Positions 9,619 to 17,683 of a stretch of 40,177 bases of DNA are shown here, one piece after another. Source of the DNA: Lyngbya sp. CCAP 1446/10 (GTDB lineage Bacteria; Cyanobacteriota; Cyanobacteriia; Cyanobacteriales; Microcoleaceae); the NCBI RefSeq assembly GCF_026130175.1, contig NZ_JAIGNI010000054.1:1-40177 (forward strand). Direction: 5' to 3'. Position 1 is the first letter of the stretch, and every line of letters starts with the position of its first letter. The notes under the pieces are model-generated. The model searched no databases. It was not told the origin of the DNA and was given only the letters and a program-made list of their open reading frames with translations. The translations under genes were made by a program, and so were the position numbers.

Positions 9619-9695
9619 CAGTGGGCAGTGGGCAGTGGACAGTGGGCAGTGGGCAGTGGGCAGTGGGCAGTGGGCAGTGGACAGTGGGCAGTGGG
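9619..9695. repeat. Heptamer array CAGTGGG (11 units)
   Basis: Eleven head-to-tail units of CAGTGGG, two reading CAGTGGA. This is an STRR-type array. It lies in the spacer between chlL and the CBS histidine kinase, facing a second, near-complementary array at 9871-9975. Confidence 0.95.
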
Positions 9696-9870
9696 TAGTT
9701 GTCTGTTTATGGATTACACATCGGTGGCTAGAAATACGGTTTCTGCGAGTTTTGCGTTGGGTAACGAGAAATTACTAACAAACCGGGTTTCTGAGGGCGC
9801 AAGTGCGATCGCGAAATACAGTTTTCAGTTGTTAGTGGTCAGTTTTCAGTTGTTTTTGATTAATTAATGA

Positions 9871-9975
9871 CAACCGCCAACTGCCAACCGCCAACCGCCA
9901 ACTGTCAACTGCCAACTGCCAACCGCCAACTGTCAACGGCTAACTGTCAACTGCTAACTGTCAACTGCCAACTGA
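9871..9975. repeat. Heptamer array CAACTGC/CAACCGC (15 units) overlapping a gene end
   Basis: Fifteen 7-bp units, mostly CAACTGC, CAACCGC and CAACTGT. Units match the complement of the CAGTGGG array at 9619-9695 with one mismatch each, so the two arrays could fold back on one another. The array covers the last codons and stop of the histidine kinase gene (stop at 9954-9956). Confidence 0.95.
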
Positions 9976-12101
9976 CTTCTGGCGATCGGAATTTCGATCG
10001 CAAATTCAGTCCCCAGTCCAACTTCGGAAACGCACTCAAGCCGCCCCCCGTGCTTTTCCACAACTAAGTGGTAGGAAATAGACAGTCCCAGCCCAGTGCC
10101 CTTACCGACTGGTTTGGTGGTAAAAAACGGATCGAATAATTGGCGGCGAATCTCATCCGGTATGCCCCCGCCGTTGTCGGAAATGCGGATCGCCACAAAA
10201 TCATCAACAACTTGAGTGCGAATTGTAATAGCCGGAAGAGTCAATAGTAGATTTTCCCCATTTCCCTTTGCCAATTGGCTATTCTGGATTGTTTCATCCA
10301 AAGCATCAATACCATTGCCGAGAATATTCATAAACACTTGATTGATCTGACCGGCACAGCACTCGACGGGGGGCAAATCGCCGTATTCCTTAATAATTTG
10401 AATACCTGGATGTGCGCCTTGAGCTTTGAGTCGGTGCTGCAAAATCAACAAAGTGCTATCGATTCCCTCGTGAATGTCCACGAATTTGATGTTAGATTGA
10501 TCCGATCGCGAAAAGTTACGCATCGACAAAACTATTTGGCGAATGCGATCGGTTCCTACTTGCATAGAAGACAGGATTTTAGATAAGTCTTCCACCAAAA
10601 AATCGATTTCCATATCTGCTGCTGCTTCCCGAATTTCCGAGACTGGTTCGGGATAATGCTGCTGGTAAAGTTCCAAGAGTTGAATCAATTCTTTGATGTA
10701 ATGACTGGTGTGGGACAGATTGCCGTAGATAAAATTAACCGGATTGTTGATCTCGTGAGCGATACCGGCAATCATTTGTCCCAAAGAAGACATTTTTTCG
10801 GTGTGGACTAATTGACTTTGAGTTTGCTGCAACTTCCGCACAGTTTCCTCTAATTGCTGCGCTTGATTTTTTAAGCAGCTTTGCTTTGTCCGCAGCACTT
10901 CTTCGACTCGCTGGCGCTTGATAATATCCCGTCTTAATAATTCATTTGATTCTAAAAGTTGAGCAGTGCGCTCTTCTACTTGTTGTTTTAAGTCGTCGTG
11001 AGCTTGGCGCAGGGCTTCTTGGGCGCGCTGGCGCTCTAAAATTTCTTGTTGCAAAATTTCGTTGGTTTTCTGTAATTGGGTGGCTCTATCGTCTACTGCT
11101 TGTTGCAAAAGCTCGATCGTCCCGTACATTTCAGATTGGTTAAAAACTTGGGGCAAACTTGTTTGAGAGACAACACCCAAAAGTTCTCCCTGAATGCCAA
11201 CTACTACCAAACGGCGGACTCCGTACCGCTGCATGGACTGGTGCGCCCGAAACAGCGAATCGGCGGGAGATATGCAAAATAAAGGCGCACTCATCGTCTC
11301 GGCAATGGATATTTGCGAGAAATTTAATTCGAGGGCGTGAAATTGCACGATGTCCCGCTCGGTGACAATGCCGATCGGTATTTGGTAATTTTCTGTAGCT
11401 GCCGCCCGCTGTGGATGCTGAATTTGCTCTTCGATAATCACGATGTAACTGACTTGATGCTTGACCATGAGCTTGGCCAAATCGATGGCTGAGGCAGTTT
11501 TTGGGGCACAAATCACTTCCTGCGTCATTACATCTGCTGCACAGCGCAAATTGGTTACTAAGTTAACCGGTTGCAGGGCTTCGTGAATGGCTTCGCGGGT
11601 GATGATGCCGATCAGTCGCGAGTTCTCATCGACTACGGGCAAGTGCCGGATCTGGTGCTGGCGCAACGTGAACATCGCTGTGAAAATATCTTGAGACTCG
11701 GATTGTTTGAGGGTAATTAGCGATCGAGTCATTACGTCGGCAATTGTCAGTCCGATCGCACAAGCTGCCACGGTAGTTAGCTTAACAATATCCCGTTCTG
11801 TAAAAATGCCGATCGGGCGATCGTCCTCCACGACTATGACGCAACTGCGCTTTGTCGGGCCCGGAAGAACTTTTTGTTTTTCGCTACAAAGCTGACACGA
11901 AACGCGCATCGGGTTCATGATAGCTAACACTTGGGCGATCGGCGTTTCTGGAGCCACTGTGAGCGGGTGGCGATCGATCGATCGATCTAAAGGTGACAAG
12001 TAGATCGGTGGGCTGTTGCGCTCTACAGGGGATTCTGATGGTTTAATTACTTGTTGCGGGACTGAATCTAGGAAATGCTGTAAATGTTCTTCTTGTAGCA
12101 T
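9954..12101 (-). CDS. Histidine kinase with four CBS domains
   Basis: A soluble sensor kinase of 715 residues. Four CBS motifs form two Bateman modules: about 45-112, 120-178, 188-258 and 265-322; characteristic pieces are [28 protein letters not shown] and [13 protein letters not shown] pairs usually bind adenine nucleotides, so the input is probably energy state or a nucleotide (inference). A coiled coil (about 330-432) leads to a HisKA domain with the phospho-acceptor H449 in [10 protein letters not shown], then a HATPase domain with DNGGGIPDE and GKGTGLGLS. There is no transmembrane segment and no receiver domain, so a separate response regulator is required. The kinase core is closely similar to the receiver-kinase at 32445-33944. 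The last seven residues (SQLAVDS) and the stop codon are encoded by the CAACTGC heptamer array, so the C-terminus has been altered by the repeat. No neighbouring gene appears co-transcribed. Confidence 0.92.
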   Translation of the reverse strand: MLQEEHLQHFLDSVPQQVIKPSESPVERNSPPIYLSPLDRSIDRHPLTVAPETPIAQVLAIMNPMRVSCQLCSEKQKVLPGPTKRSCVIVVEDDRPIGIFTERDIVKLTTVAACAIGLTIADVMTRSLITLKQSESQDIFTAMFTLRQHQIRHLPVVDENSRLIGIITREAIHEALQPVNLVTNLRCAADVMTQEVICAPKTASAIDLAKLMVKHQVSYIVIIEEQIQHPQRAAATENYQIPIGIVTERDIVQFHALELNFSQISIAETMSAPLFCISPADSLFRAHQSMQRYGVRRLVVVGIQGELLGVVSQTSLPQVFNQSEMYGTIELLQQAVDDRATQLQKTNEILQQEILERQRAQEALRQAHDDLKQQVEERTAQLLESNELLRRDIIKRQRVEEVLRTKQSCLKNQAQQLEETVRKLQQTQSQLVHTEKMSSLGQMIAGIAHEINNPVNFIYGNLSHTSHYIKELIQLLELYQQHYPEPVSEIREAAADMEIDFLVEDLSKILSSMQVGTDRIRQIVLSMRNFSRSDQSNIKFVDIHEGIDSTLLILQHRLKAQGAHPGIQIIKEYGDLPPVECCAGQINQVFMNILGNGIDALDETIQNSQLAKGNGENLLLTLPAITIRTQVVDDFVAIRISDNGGGIPDEIRRQLFDPFFTTKPVGKGTGLGLSISYHLVVEKHGGRLECVSEVGLGTEFAIEIPIARSQLAVDS

Positions 12102-12380
12102 GGTGATTATTAATCTTTCTTAATGAATTGTTACAATTTGGCGGGCGCGGGTTGGCAGACTTAGCATTAATTAAGCGGCTTACCCGGCCGAAAAACGGAT
12201 ACAAGCATCCCCCCTGGCTGTGGTGAAAAGCCCCAAATTTTAGACTGATGTTCGGACTCTGGCGATCGATCTGTGAAGTAAATAGAAAATAGAAAATGGA
12301 AAATTGACTGACAAAAGATCGATCGCCTCAAATCTGATTGCTAGAAAACCTCTGATTAAATTTTTATTTGTTTAAATCCT

Positions 12381-14963
12381 ATGTCGTGGACACCATTAAA
12401 TCATCGAATTCATCACTTGCCGCTCATCCTGGCCGGCCCGATTTTGCGCCGGACAGAAACAGGGGCGGTGACAGTTTGGCTGGCTCTGAAAGCACCCCGC
12501 GAAGTAGAACTCAAAGTTTATTCGACTGAGGGCGGCATCGGCGAAGTTCTCGGTGCGCCGTTGCTCCAAGGTACGAACACTACCGTGGCGATCGGCAAAT
12601 ACCTCCACGTAGTGGCCGTGACGGCTAAACCGACCGACAGCAAAGCCTTGACATACGGACAAATTTATGCTTATGACATAGAGTTTGCTGCGAGTCGCGA
12701 CTCGCCCTCGGAGGTTGCAGTTCCAGAAAATGAGAAAGAAAATCTCCTTTCTTGCTTGTGGCCTGCCTCCCCTAATTTGTCAGTTTCTTCGCCGGAGACG
12801 ATCGGTTATTTCCCTCACGGGTTGCCGACTTTTGCCCTGCCACCGCAGGATTTAAACTATTTGCGTATCGTTCACGGTTCTTGTCGCAAGCCCCAAGGAG
12901 ACGGCAGAGATGCGCTGCCAATCTTGGATAATTCGATCACACAGTTTGCAGGAATGGCAAATTTCCGTCCCCACCAACTGTTTTTAACTGGCGACCAAAT
13001 TTACGGCGATGACGTTGCCGATCCGATGCTGTGGGCTTTGACGGATGCTGGAGATACACTTTTGGGCTGGGAAGAAAATTTGCCCCTGATGAATGATGCC
13101 CAAATTAAAAAGAATTTGTGTATCAGTATACCTAAAAATTCGGAAAACGAAAACGTAGCTGGCCAAAAAAGAGAAATTTTTAGAGAGTCGCCTATTCCGA
13201 AACAATCTAAGGCTGAGTCTGACTACAAAAAGCCAATTGAGTTAAAGCCGGGGACTCGCAGCGATATTGCTAGAGATTTTGGCGGCTTTACGGCGATGTT
13301 GGTGAATAAACCGGATAACGCGAAAAGTCATTTGTTCGGTTTGGGGGAATATTGCGCAATGTATTTGTTAGTTTGGTCGCCTGTACTTTGGTGCGATAAT
13401 TTTCCGAAGGGTAAGGATATTTGTAAAGATTCTAAGGGGGCAAAAGTCTGGGATAGAGAAGTTTCTGAACTTGGGGGTTTTGCGGGAAATTTGTGGAGGG
13501 TGAGGCGGGCGCTGGCTAATATTCCGACTTACATGATTTGTGACGATCATGATGTTAGCGATGATTTCTATTTGAATCGGGAGTGGTGTTACCGGGTGCT
13601 GGGTAAGCCGCTTGGCCGCCGGGTGGTGCAGAATGCTTTGCTGGCCTATGCTGTGTTTCAGGGTTGGGGAAATACGCCCGCACAGTTCGATCGGGGAAAA
13701 CCGGGAGATAAATTATTAAAAGCTGCTGAAAAGTGGTCGGATTCGGCGGGGACTGATGTTTCTGCTTGGGAGAATGCGGCTAAGTATTTGGGAATTCCAG
13801 GACTCGATCATAAAACTCATTTACCGAGGTTGAAATTAGATGAAGATGTTTTGATTTTGGATCGGGATGGTGGGGGTGTAACGGAGGTTTTGAGTTGGCA
13901 TTTTACTGTGAGAAGTTTTAAGCATGAGGTGATTGTGCTAGATACGCGGACTTGGCGGGGGTATCCGGTGGAAAGTGCGATCGATCCGCCGATGCTTTTG
14001 ACTCACAAGGCTTTTGAGGAGCAAATTCAGCGGCCTTTGCGGGAGACTGATTTGTTGAATAAAACTGGGGAATTTGCGATCGAGGCGACGCTGGTGGTTT
14101 TGCCGACTAATTTGGTGGGTTTGTGGATTATTGATGCGGTGCAAAAGTTGGATTTGAAACAGGGAAAGGTTTTTAATAGTGATGCGGGAGATGCTTGGAA
14201 TTTTCATGAATTGGCTTTTGTGAAGCTGTTGTCGGAGTTTTTTAAGCAGCGCGATCGGGTGATTGTTTTGACTGGGGATATTCACTATGCTGCTGCTGTG
14301 CGGCTGAGTTATTGGTCTGATAAACATTTTGGCATTTTTCGCCCGGATTTTGAGCGTTTTTCCCCTGCATCTGAGTTGGATCTAAAATCTCAAATCACAG
14401 ATAGAAAACATTCTGTGTTGGCGCAGTTAACGGCTAGTGCTTTGATTAATGAAGAGTGGAAAACTCATGTGATTCATACTAAGGTTAAGTCGCTATTGCC
14501 AGAGCGATCGCACGAATGTTTGGGATGGAATGAGCCGCTGGAGTTGGTGAAGATTTCGAGAAGTGGCAGAAAGAAAGCTGTGGCTGCTGCTGTGAGGAAT
14601 AAGCAATCTTTTCCTGATTGGGGCTATCGAATTGACTGGATGAAACGACAAAAAGCTAGGGTATTTTTGCAGCATGAAAATGGTGAAATGTCAACTAGAA
14701 CGCACAAAAATAAACAGTTGTCGTGGCTGCATAGGTTGTGGAATTTTATAGCGCTGTTGTGGCGCAATCGCTGGCTGCAAGAGGGTGATGAGATTGTGGG
14801 ATATAGCAATATTGCGATCGTCAGTTTTCAGTGGCCGGCTGAGGGTGATGGGGAGAAGGCGGTGATGCAGAATGTCTATTGGCGGCCTCTTTGGGAGCCT
14901 GGTAGTGTGGTTTATAGTCAGTATTTTGTGCCGCTAGGATTGGATGAGACGGGGGTTGATTGA
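12381..14963 (+). CDS. PhoD-like metallophosphatase
   Basis: An 860-residue protein of the PhoD superfamily, phosphodiester/phosphomonoester hydrolases that use Ca and Fe. The N-terminal domain (about 15-105) is the Ig-like PhoD_N type. The catalytic part carries VHGSCRK (165-170), LTGDQIYGDDVADP (202-215), ICDDHDVSDDF (about 386-396) and LTGDIHYAA (about 630-638), which match the metal-ligand motifs of the family. No signal peptide or Tat motif is visible (it starts MSWTPLNHRIHHLP), unlike secreted Bacillus PhoD, so a cytoplasmic location is likely. It is longer than classical PhoD (about 550 aa) because of inserts between the TGDQ and DDHD motifs (about 225-370) and a C-terminal extension (after about 690). 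It stands alone between divergent and convergent neighbours. I see no clear Pho box; the 279-bp upstream spacer is AT-rich near the start. Confidence 0.9.
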   Translation: MSWTPLNHRIHHLPLILAGPILRRTETGAVTVWLALKAPREVELKVYSTEGGIGEVLGAPLLQGTNTTVAIGKYLHVVAVTAKPTDSKALTYGQIYAYDIEFAASRDSPSEVAVPENEKENLLSCLWPASPNLSVSSPETIGYFPHGLPTFALPPQDLNYLRIVHGSCRKPQGDGRDALPILDNSITQFAGMANFRPHQLFLTGDQIYGDDVADPMLWALTDAGDTLLGWEENLPLMNDAQIKKNLCISIPKNSENENVAGQKREIFRESPIPKQSKAESDYKKPIELKPGTRSDIARDFGGFTAMLVNKPDNAKSHLFGLGEYCAMYLLVWSPVLWCDNFPKGKDICKDSKGAKVWDREVSELGGFAGNLWRVRRALANIPTYMICDDHDVSDDFYLNREWCYRVLGKPLGRRVVQNALLAYAVFQGWGNTPAQFDRGKPGDKLLKAAEKWSDSAGTDVSAWENAAKYLGIPGLDHKTHLPRLKLDEDVLILDRDGGGVTEVLSWHFTVRSFKHEVIVLDTRTWRGYPVESAIDPPMLLTHKAFEEQIQRPLRETDLLNKTGEFAIEATLVVLPTNLVGLWIIDAVQKLDLKQGKVFNSDAGDAWNFHELAFVKLLSEFFKQRDRVIVLTGDIHYAAAVRLSYWSDKHFGIFRPDFERFSPASELDLKSQITDRKHSVLAQLTASALINEEWKTHVIHTKVKSLLPERSHECLGWNEPLELVKISRSGRKKAVAAAVRNKQSFPDWGYRIDWMKRQKARVFLQHENGEMSTRTHKNKQLSWLHRLWNFIALLWRNRWLQEGDEIVGYSNIAIVSFQWPAEGDGEKAVMQNVYWRPLWEPGSVVYSQYFVPLGLDETGVD

Positions 14964-14976
14964 GGTGGTGTTTGTC

Positions 14977-15054
14977 TGCGGTTGAAACGGCGGTTGAGAC
15001 GGCGGTTGAGATGGCGGTTGAGGTTAAAACGGCGGTTGAAACGGCGGTTGAAAC
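14977..15054. repeat. 12-bp tandem repeat GGCGGTTGARAC (about 6 units)
   Basis: Six units of a GGCGGTTGAAAC-like 12-mer with a 6-bp interruption (15025-15030), starting 14 bp past the PhoD-like stop. The last unit is also the first part of the palindromic element at 15043-15152, so the array seems to have grown out of that element's arm. Confidence 0.9.
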
Positions 15055-15152
15055 CGCGTCTACACAGACAAAACCTGCCTCCGCAGGTTGAAGATAATTT
15101 TTCTTAGTCCGCGGAGGCGGACTTCGTTTGTGTAGCCGCGGTTTCAACCGCC
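15043..15152. repeat. Palindromic repeat family 1, copy A
   Basis: Two 42-bp arms (15043-15084 and 15111-15152) are inverted repeats with a few mismatches around a 26-bp centre. Each arm begins with its own small palindrome GGCGGTTGAAACCGC, followed by TCTACACA-like and CCTCCGC segments. It lies between the convergent ends of the PhoD-like and WD40 genes, so it may act as a two-way terminator. Related copies are at 21503-21544 (one arm) and 22112-22217. Confidence 0.9.
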
Positions 15153-15180
15153 GGGTGCTAATGATATCAACTTTTCTAAG

Positions 15181-15228
15181 CCCGATCGCCCGATCGCCCG
15201 ATCGCCCGATCGCCCGATCGCCCGATCG
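15181..15228. repeat. Octamer array CCCGATCG (6 units)
   Basis: Six perfect 8-bp units. The junctions create CGATCGCCCGATCG strings related to the HIP1 core GCGATCGC, which is over-represented in cyanobacterial genomes. Confidence 0.95.
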
Positions 15229-15263
15229 CACTAAAACCCTTTGTATCTGTCGTCGATCGCCCA

Positions 15264-15355
15264 GGCCTGATCCCCCTAAATCCCCCTTAAGAAGGGGGAC
15301 TTTGAGCGCTTCTTGTCCCCCCCCTTCTTTAAGGGGGGCTAGGGGGGATCTGGCC
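15264..15355. repeat. Palindromic repeat family 2, copy A
   Basis: A 92-bp inverted repeat of the type GATCCCCCTAAATCCCCC ... GGGGGGATC, with AAGAAGGGGGACTTTGAG in the centre. It lies between the ends of the PhoD-like and WD40 genes. Related copies are at 19870-20039 and 20915-21067. Confidence 0.9.
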
Positions 15356-15466
15356 TTAGCAGATCGCCCGATGATCGCACAATCGGATGTAACCACCGAC
15401 AACACCGCAAAGTCGGACACCGCACCGTACCGTTTCCCTACCCCAAAAATTCATCGCCCATTGCTC

Positions 15467-17683
15467 TCAAACATCGCCCAAATCCCCCATTCCCTCCAAT
15501 CGCAGGAAATGCACCCGGCCAGACGCATCGCCCGCTACAACTGTCACTCCATCAGGGGCGATCGCACAGCAATTAAAATTATAATCTCCGCTGAAACTAG
15601 CAATTTCTTTGCCACTAAGCAAATCCCAGACTTTCAGGGTATTATCCCATGAAGCGGAAATCGCTGTTTTGCCATCGGGTGCGATCGCGACTGCTTCTAC
15701 TAACCAAGTATGACCGATGAGAGTTATCAGGGATTTACCATTGACCAAATTCCAGATTTTGAGGGTATTATCCCATGAAGCAGAAATCGCTGTTAAGCCG
15801 TCCGGTGCGATCGCGACTGCTGTTACATCGTCAGTATGACCGGTGAGAGTTTTCAGTTCCCGGCCACTGTCTGTGTCCCAGATTTTCAGGGTATGATCCA
15901 ATGAAGCGGAAATCACTGTTTTGCCGTCCGGTGCGATCGCCACTGCCATTACCATGCTAGTGTGACCGGTGAGGGTGAAAAGTTCGATGCCGCTGTCGAT
16001 GTCCCAGATTTTCAGGGTTTTATCGTGTGAAGCGGAAATTGCTGTCTTGCCGTTGGGTGCGAATGCGACTGCGCTTACAAAGTGAGTATGACCGATGAGA
16101 GTTTTGATTTCCCTCCCGCTAAGCATATGCCAGATTTTAAGGCTGCGATCCGGTAAAGCGGAAATTGCAAGTTTGCCATCATTCGCTATTGTGACTGCAC
16201 TTACCGAGGTATGACCAATGAGAGTTCTCATTCTCAATTCAGTACCACTGTCAGTGTCCCAGACTTTTATGGTGTTATCAGATGAAGCTGAAATTGCTCG
16301 TTGGTTGTGTGCGATCGCGACTGTTAATACACGGTCATTATGACCGATGAAAGTTCTCAATTCGCTGCTGCTATCGATGTCCCAGATTTTTAGGGTTTTA
16401 TCATGTGAAGCGGAAATAGCTGTTTTACCGTCTGGTGCGATCGCTATTGCTAGTACCGAGTTAGTATGACTGGTAAGAGTTCTCAGGGATGTTCCACTAT
16501 CGATCTCCCAGATTTTCATGGTTCTATCCTTGGAAGCGGAAATTGCTGTTAGACTGTCCGGTGCGATCGCCACTGCTTGTACCTCCCTAGTATGATCGGT
16601 GAGAGTTCTCAATTCTCTGCAACTGTCCATGTCCCAGATTTTCAGAGTTTGATCTCTGGAAGCCGAAATCGCTATTTTGCCGTTTGGTGCGATCGCCACT
16701 GCTGTTACCGGGTCACTATGACCCGTGAGAGTTTTCAGTTGTGAGCCTGTCTCGGTGTCCCAGATTTTCAGCGTTTTATCATCGGAAGCAGAAATCACGG
16801 TTTTTCTGTCGGGTGCGATCGCGACTGCTAATACATAGGAACTATGACCGATGAGAGTTTTCAGTTGTGAGCCTGTGTCGGTGTCCCAGATTTTCAGGGT
16901 ACAATCCGAGGATGCCGAAATCGCTGTTTTTCCGTCTGGTGCGATCGCCACTGCATTTACATAGCCAGTATGACCGATGAGAGTTTTCAGTTGTGAGCCT
17001 GTCTCGGTGTCCCAGATTTTCAGGGTACAATCCGAGGATGCCGAAATCGCTGTTTTTCCGTCTGGTGCGATCGCCACTGCATTTACATAGCCAGTATGAC
17101 CGGTGAGAGTTCTGAGTTCCGTGCCGCTGTCGATGTCCCAGATTTTCAGAGTTTTATCGCCTGAAGCCGAAATCGCTCGTTTGCCGTCTGGTGCGATCGC
17201 CACTGCTTTTACCCCGTCAGTATGACCGCTCAGGATTCTCAGACAGCCTTCTCCGGATCGCTCTAAATTAGCCGTCAAAGGTCGCAACCAAACGGCATCT
17301 TTCCACTGCTTTGCTTGTTCCAACATTCCCTGAATTTCAGGTATTTCAAAATCTAGCAACCTCCCCAACAATTGCCCTGAAAGCTGCGTTTTATCCCTTT
17401 CCAAAACGTGCGCCGACTTGCGAATTGCCCCTTGAATCAACTTCAGCGTTTCACTCTGCTCTCCCGACAGCAAAACATCAGAATTTCTCGCTAAATCATA
17501 ATCCTCAATTAGCGCTTCTACCCCCAACGCCTCCAACTTCGCCTCAATAAAATCAAAATCCGTCAACAACTGATGCAGCCTTTCCCCTTGAACACTCTCC
17601 GCCAAATGCCCCGGCAGAGTTTCCAAAGCATAAAGCCGCTTTTTCGGCGATAGTTTCCCCAACCGTTCTTTAAACTTACTCAT
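15467..17683 (-). CDS. WD40 repeat protein, sensor half of a split NACHT/WD40 system
   Basis: A 738-residue protein. Residues 1-155 are a helical region like the linker that joins NACHT ATPases to WD40 domains in cyanobacterial one-piece proteins. From GHTDGVKAV onward there are 13 clear WD40 repeats of about 42 residues (GHTxxVxAVAIAPDGKTAISASxDxTLKIWD pattern) plus a degenerate 14th, enough for two seven-bladed propellers that typically bind proteins or other ligands. Repeats 2 and 3 are almost identical in DNA. The start chosen is ATG 17683, which overlaps the end of the NACHT gene by 8 bp (17676-17683), implying coupled translation; earlier in-frame starts add only atypical residues. It has no enzymatic motif. 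It probably provides ligand recognition for the NACHT protein encoded just upstream (inference from context and family architecture). Confidence 0.92.
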   Translation of the reverse strand: MSKFKERLGKLSPKKRLYALETLPGHLAESVQGERLHQLLTDFDFIEAKLEALGVEALIEDYDLARNSDVLLSGEQSETLKLIQGAIRKSAHVLERDKTQLSGQLLGRLLDFEIPEIQGMLEQAKQWKDAVWLRPLTANLERSGEGCLRILSGHTDGVKAVAIAPDGKRAISASGDKTLKIWDIDSGTELRTLTGHTGYVNAVAIAPDGKTAISASSDCTLKIWDTETGSQLKTLIGHTGYVNAVAIAPDGKTAISASSDCTLKIWDTDTGSQLKTLIGHSSYVLAVAIAPDRKTVISASDDKTLKIWDTETGSQLKTLTGHSDPVTAVAIAPNGKIAISASRDQTLKIWDMDSCRELRTLTDHTREVQAVAIAPDSLTAISASKDRTMKIWEIDSGTSLRTLTSHTNSVLAIAIAPDGKTAISASHDKTLKIWDIDSSSELRTFIGHNDRVLTVAIAHNQRAISASSDNTIKVWDTDSGTELRMRTLIGHTSVSAVTIANDGKLAISALPDRSLKIWHMLSGREIKTLIGHTHFVSAVAFAPNGKTAISASHDKTLKIWDIDSGIELFTLTGHTSMVMAVAIAPDGKTVISASLDHTLKIWDTDSGRELKTLTGHTDDVTAVAIAPDGLTAISASWDNTLKIWNLVNGKSLITLIGHTWLVEAVAIAPDGKTAISASWDNTLKVWDLLSGKEIASFSGDYNFNCCAIAPDGVTVVAGDASGRVHFLRLEGMGDLGDV
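16843..17094. repeat. Near-perfect 126-bp tandem duplication inside the WD40 gene
   Basis: Units 16843-16968 and 16969-17094 differ by a single base, which changes Asp to Glu in one propeller strand. Each unit is exactly one 42-residue WD40 repeat. This points to a recent duplication or gene conversion. Confidence 0.95.

Noticed and set aside
9604..10067. Open frames over the two heptamer arrays
   Set aside because: Period-7 arrays keep frames open by chance; the translated products are simple repeats.
12102..12380. Pho box upstream of the PhoD-like gene
   Set aside because: I looked for tandem CTTAACCT-like repeats; only AT-rich sequence without the repeat pattern is present.
14821..15652. 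Long frames on both strands between the PhoD-like and WD40 genes
   Set aside because: They consist of tandem and palindromic repeats and overlap gene ends; the sequence does not look coding.
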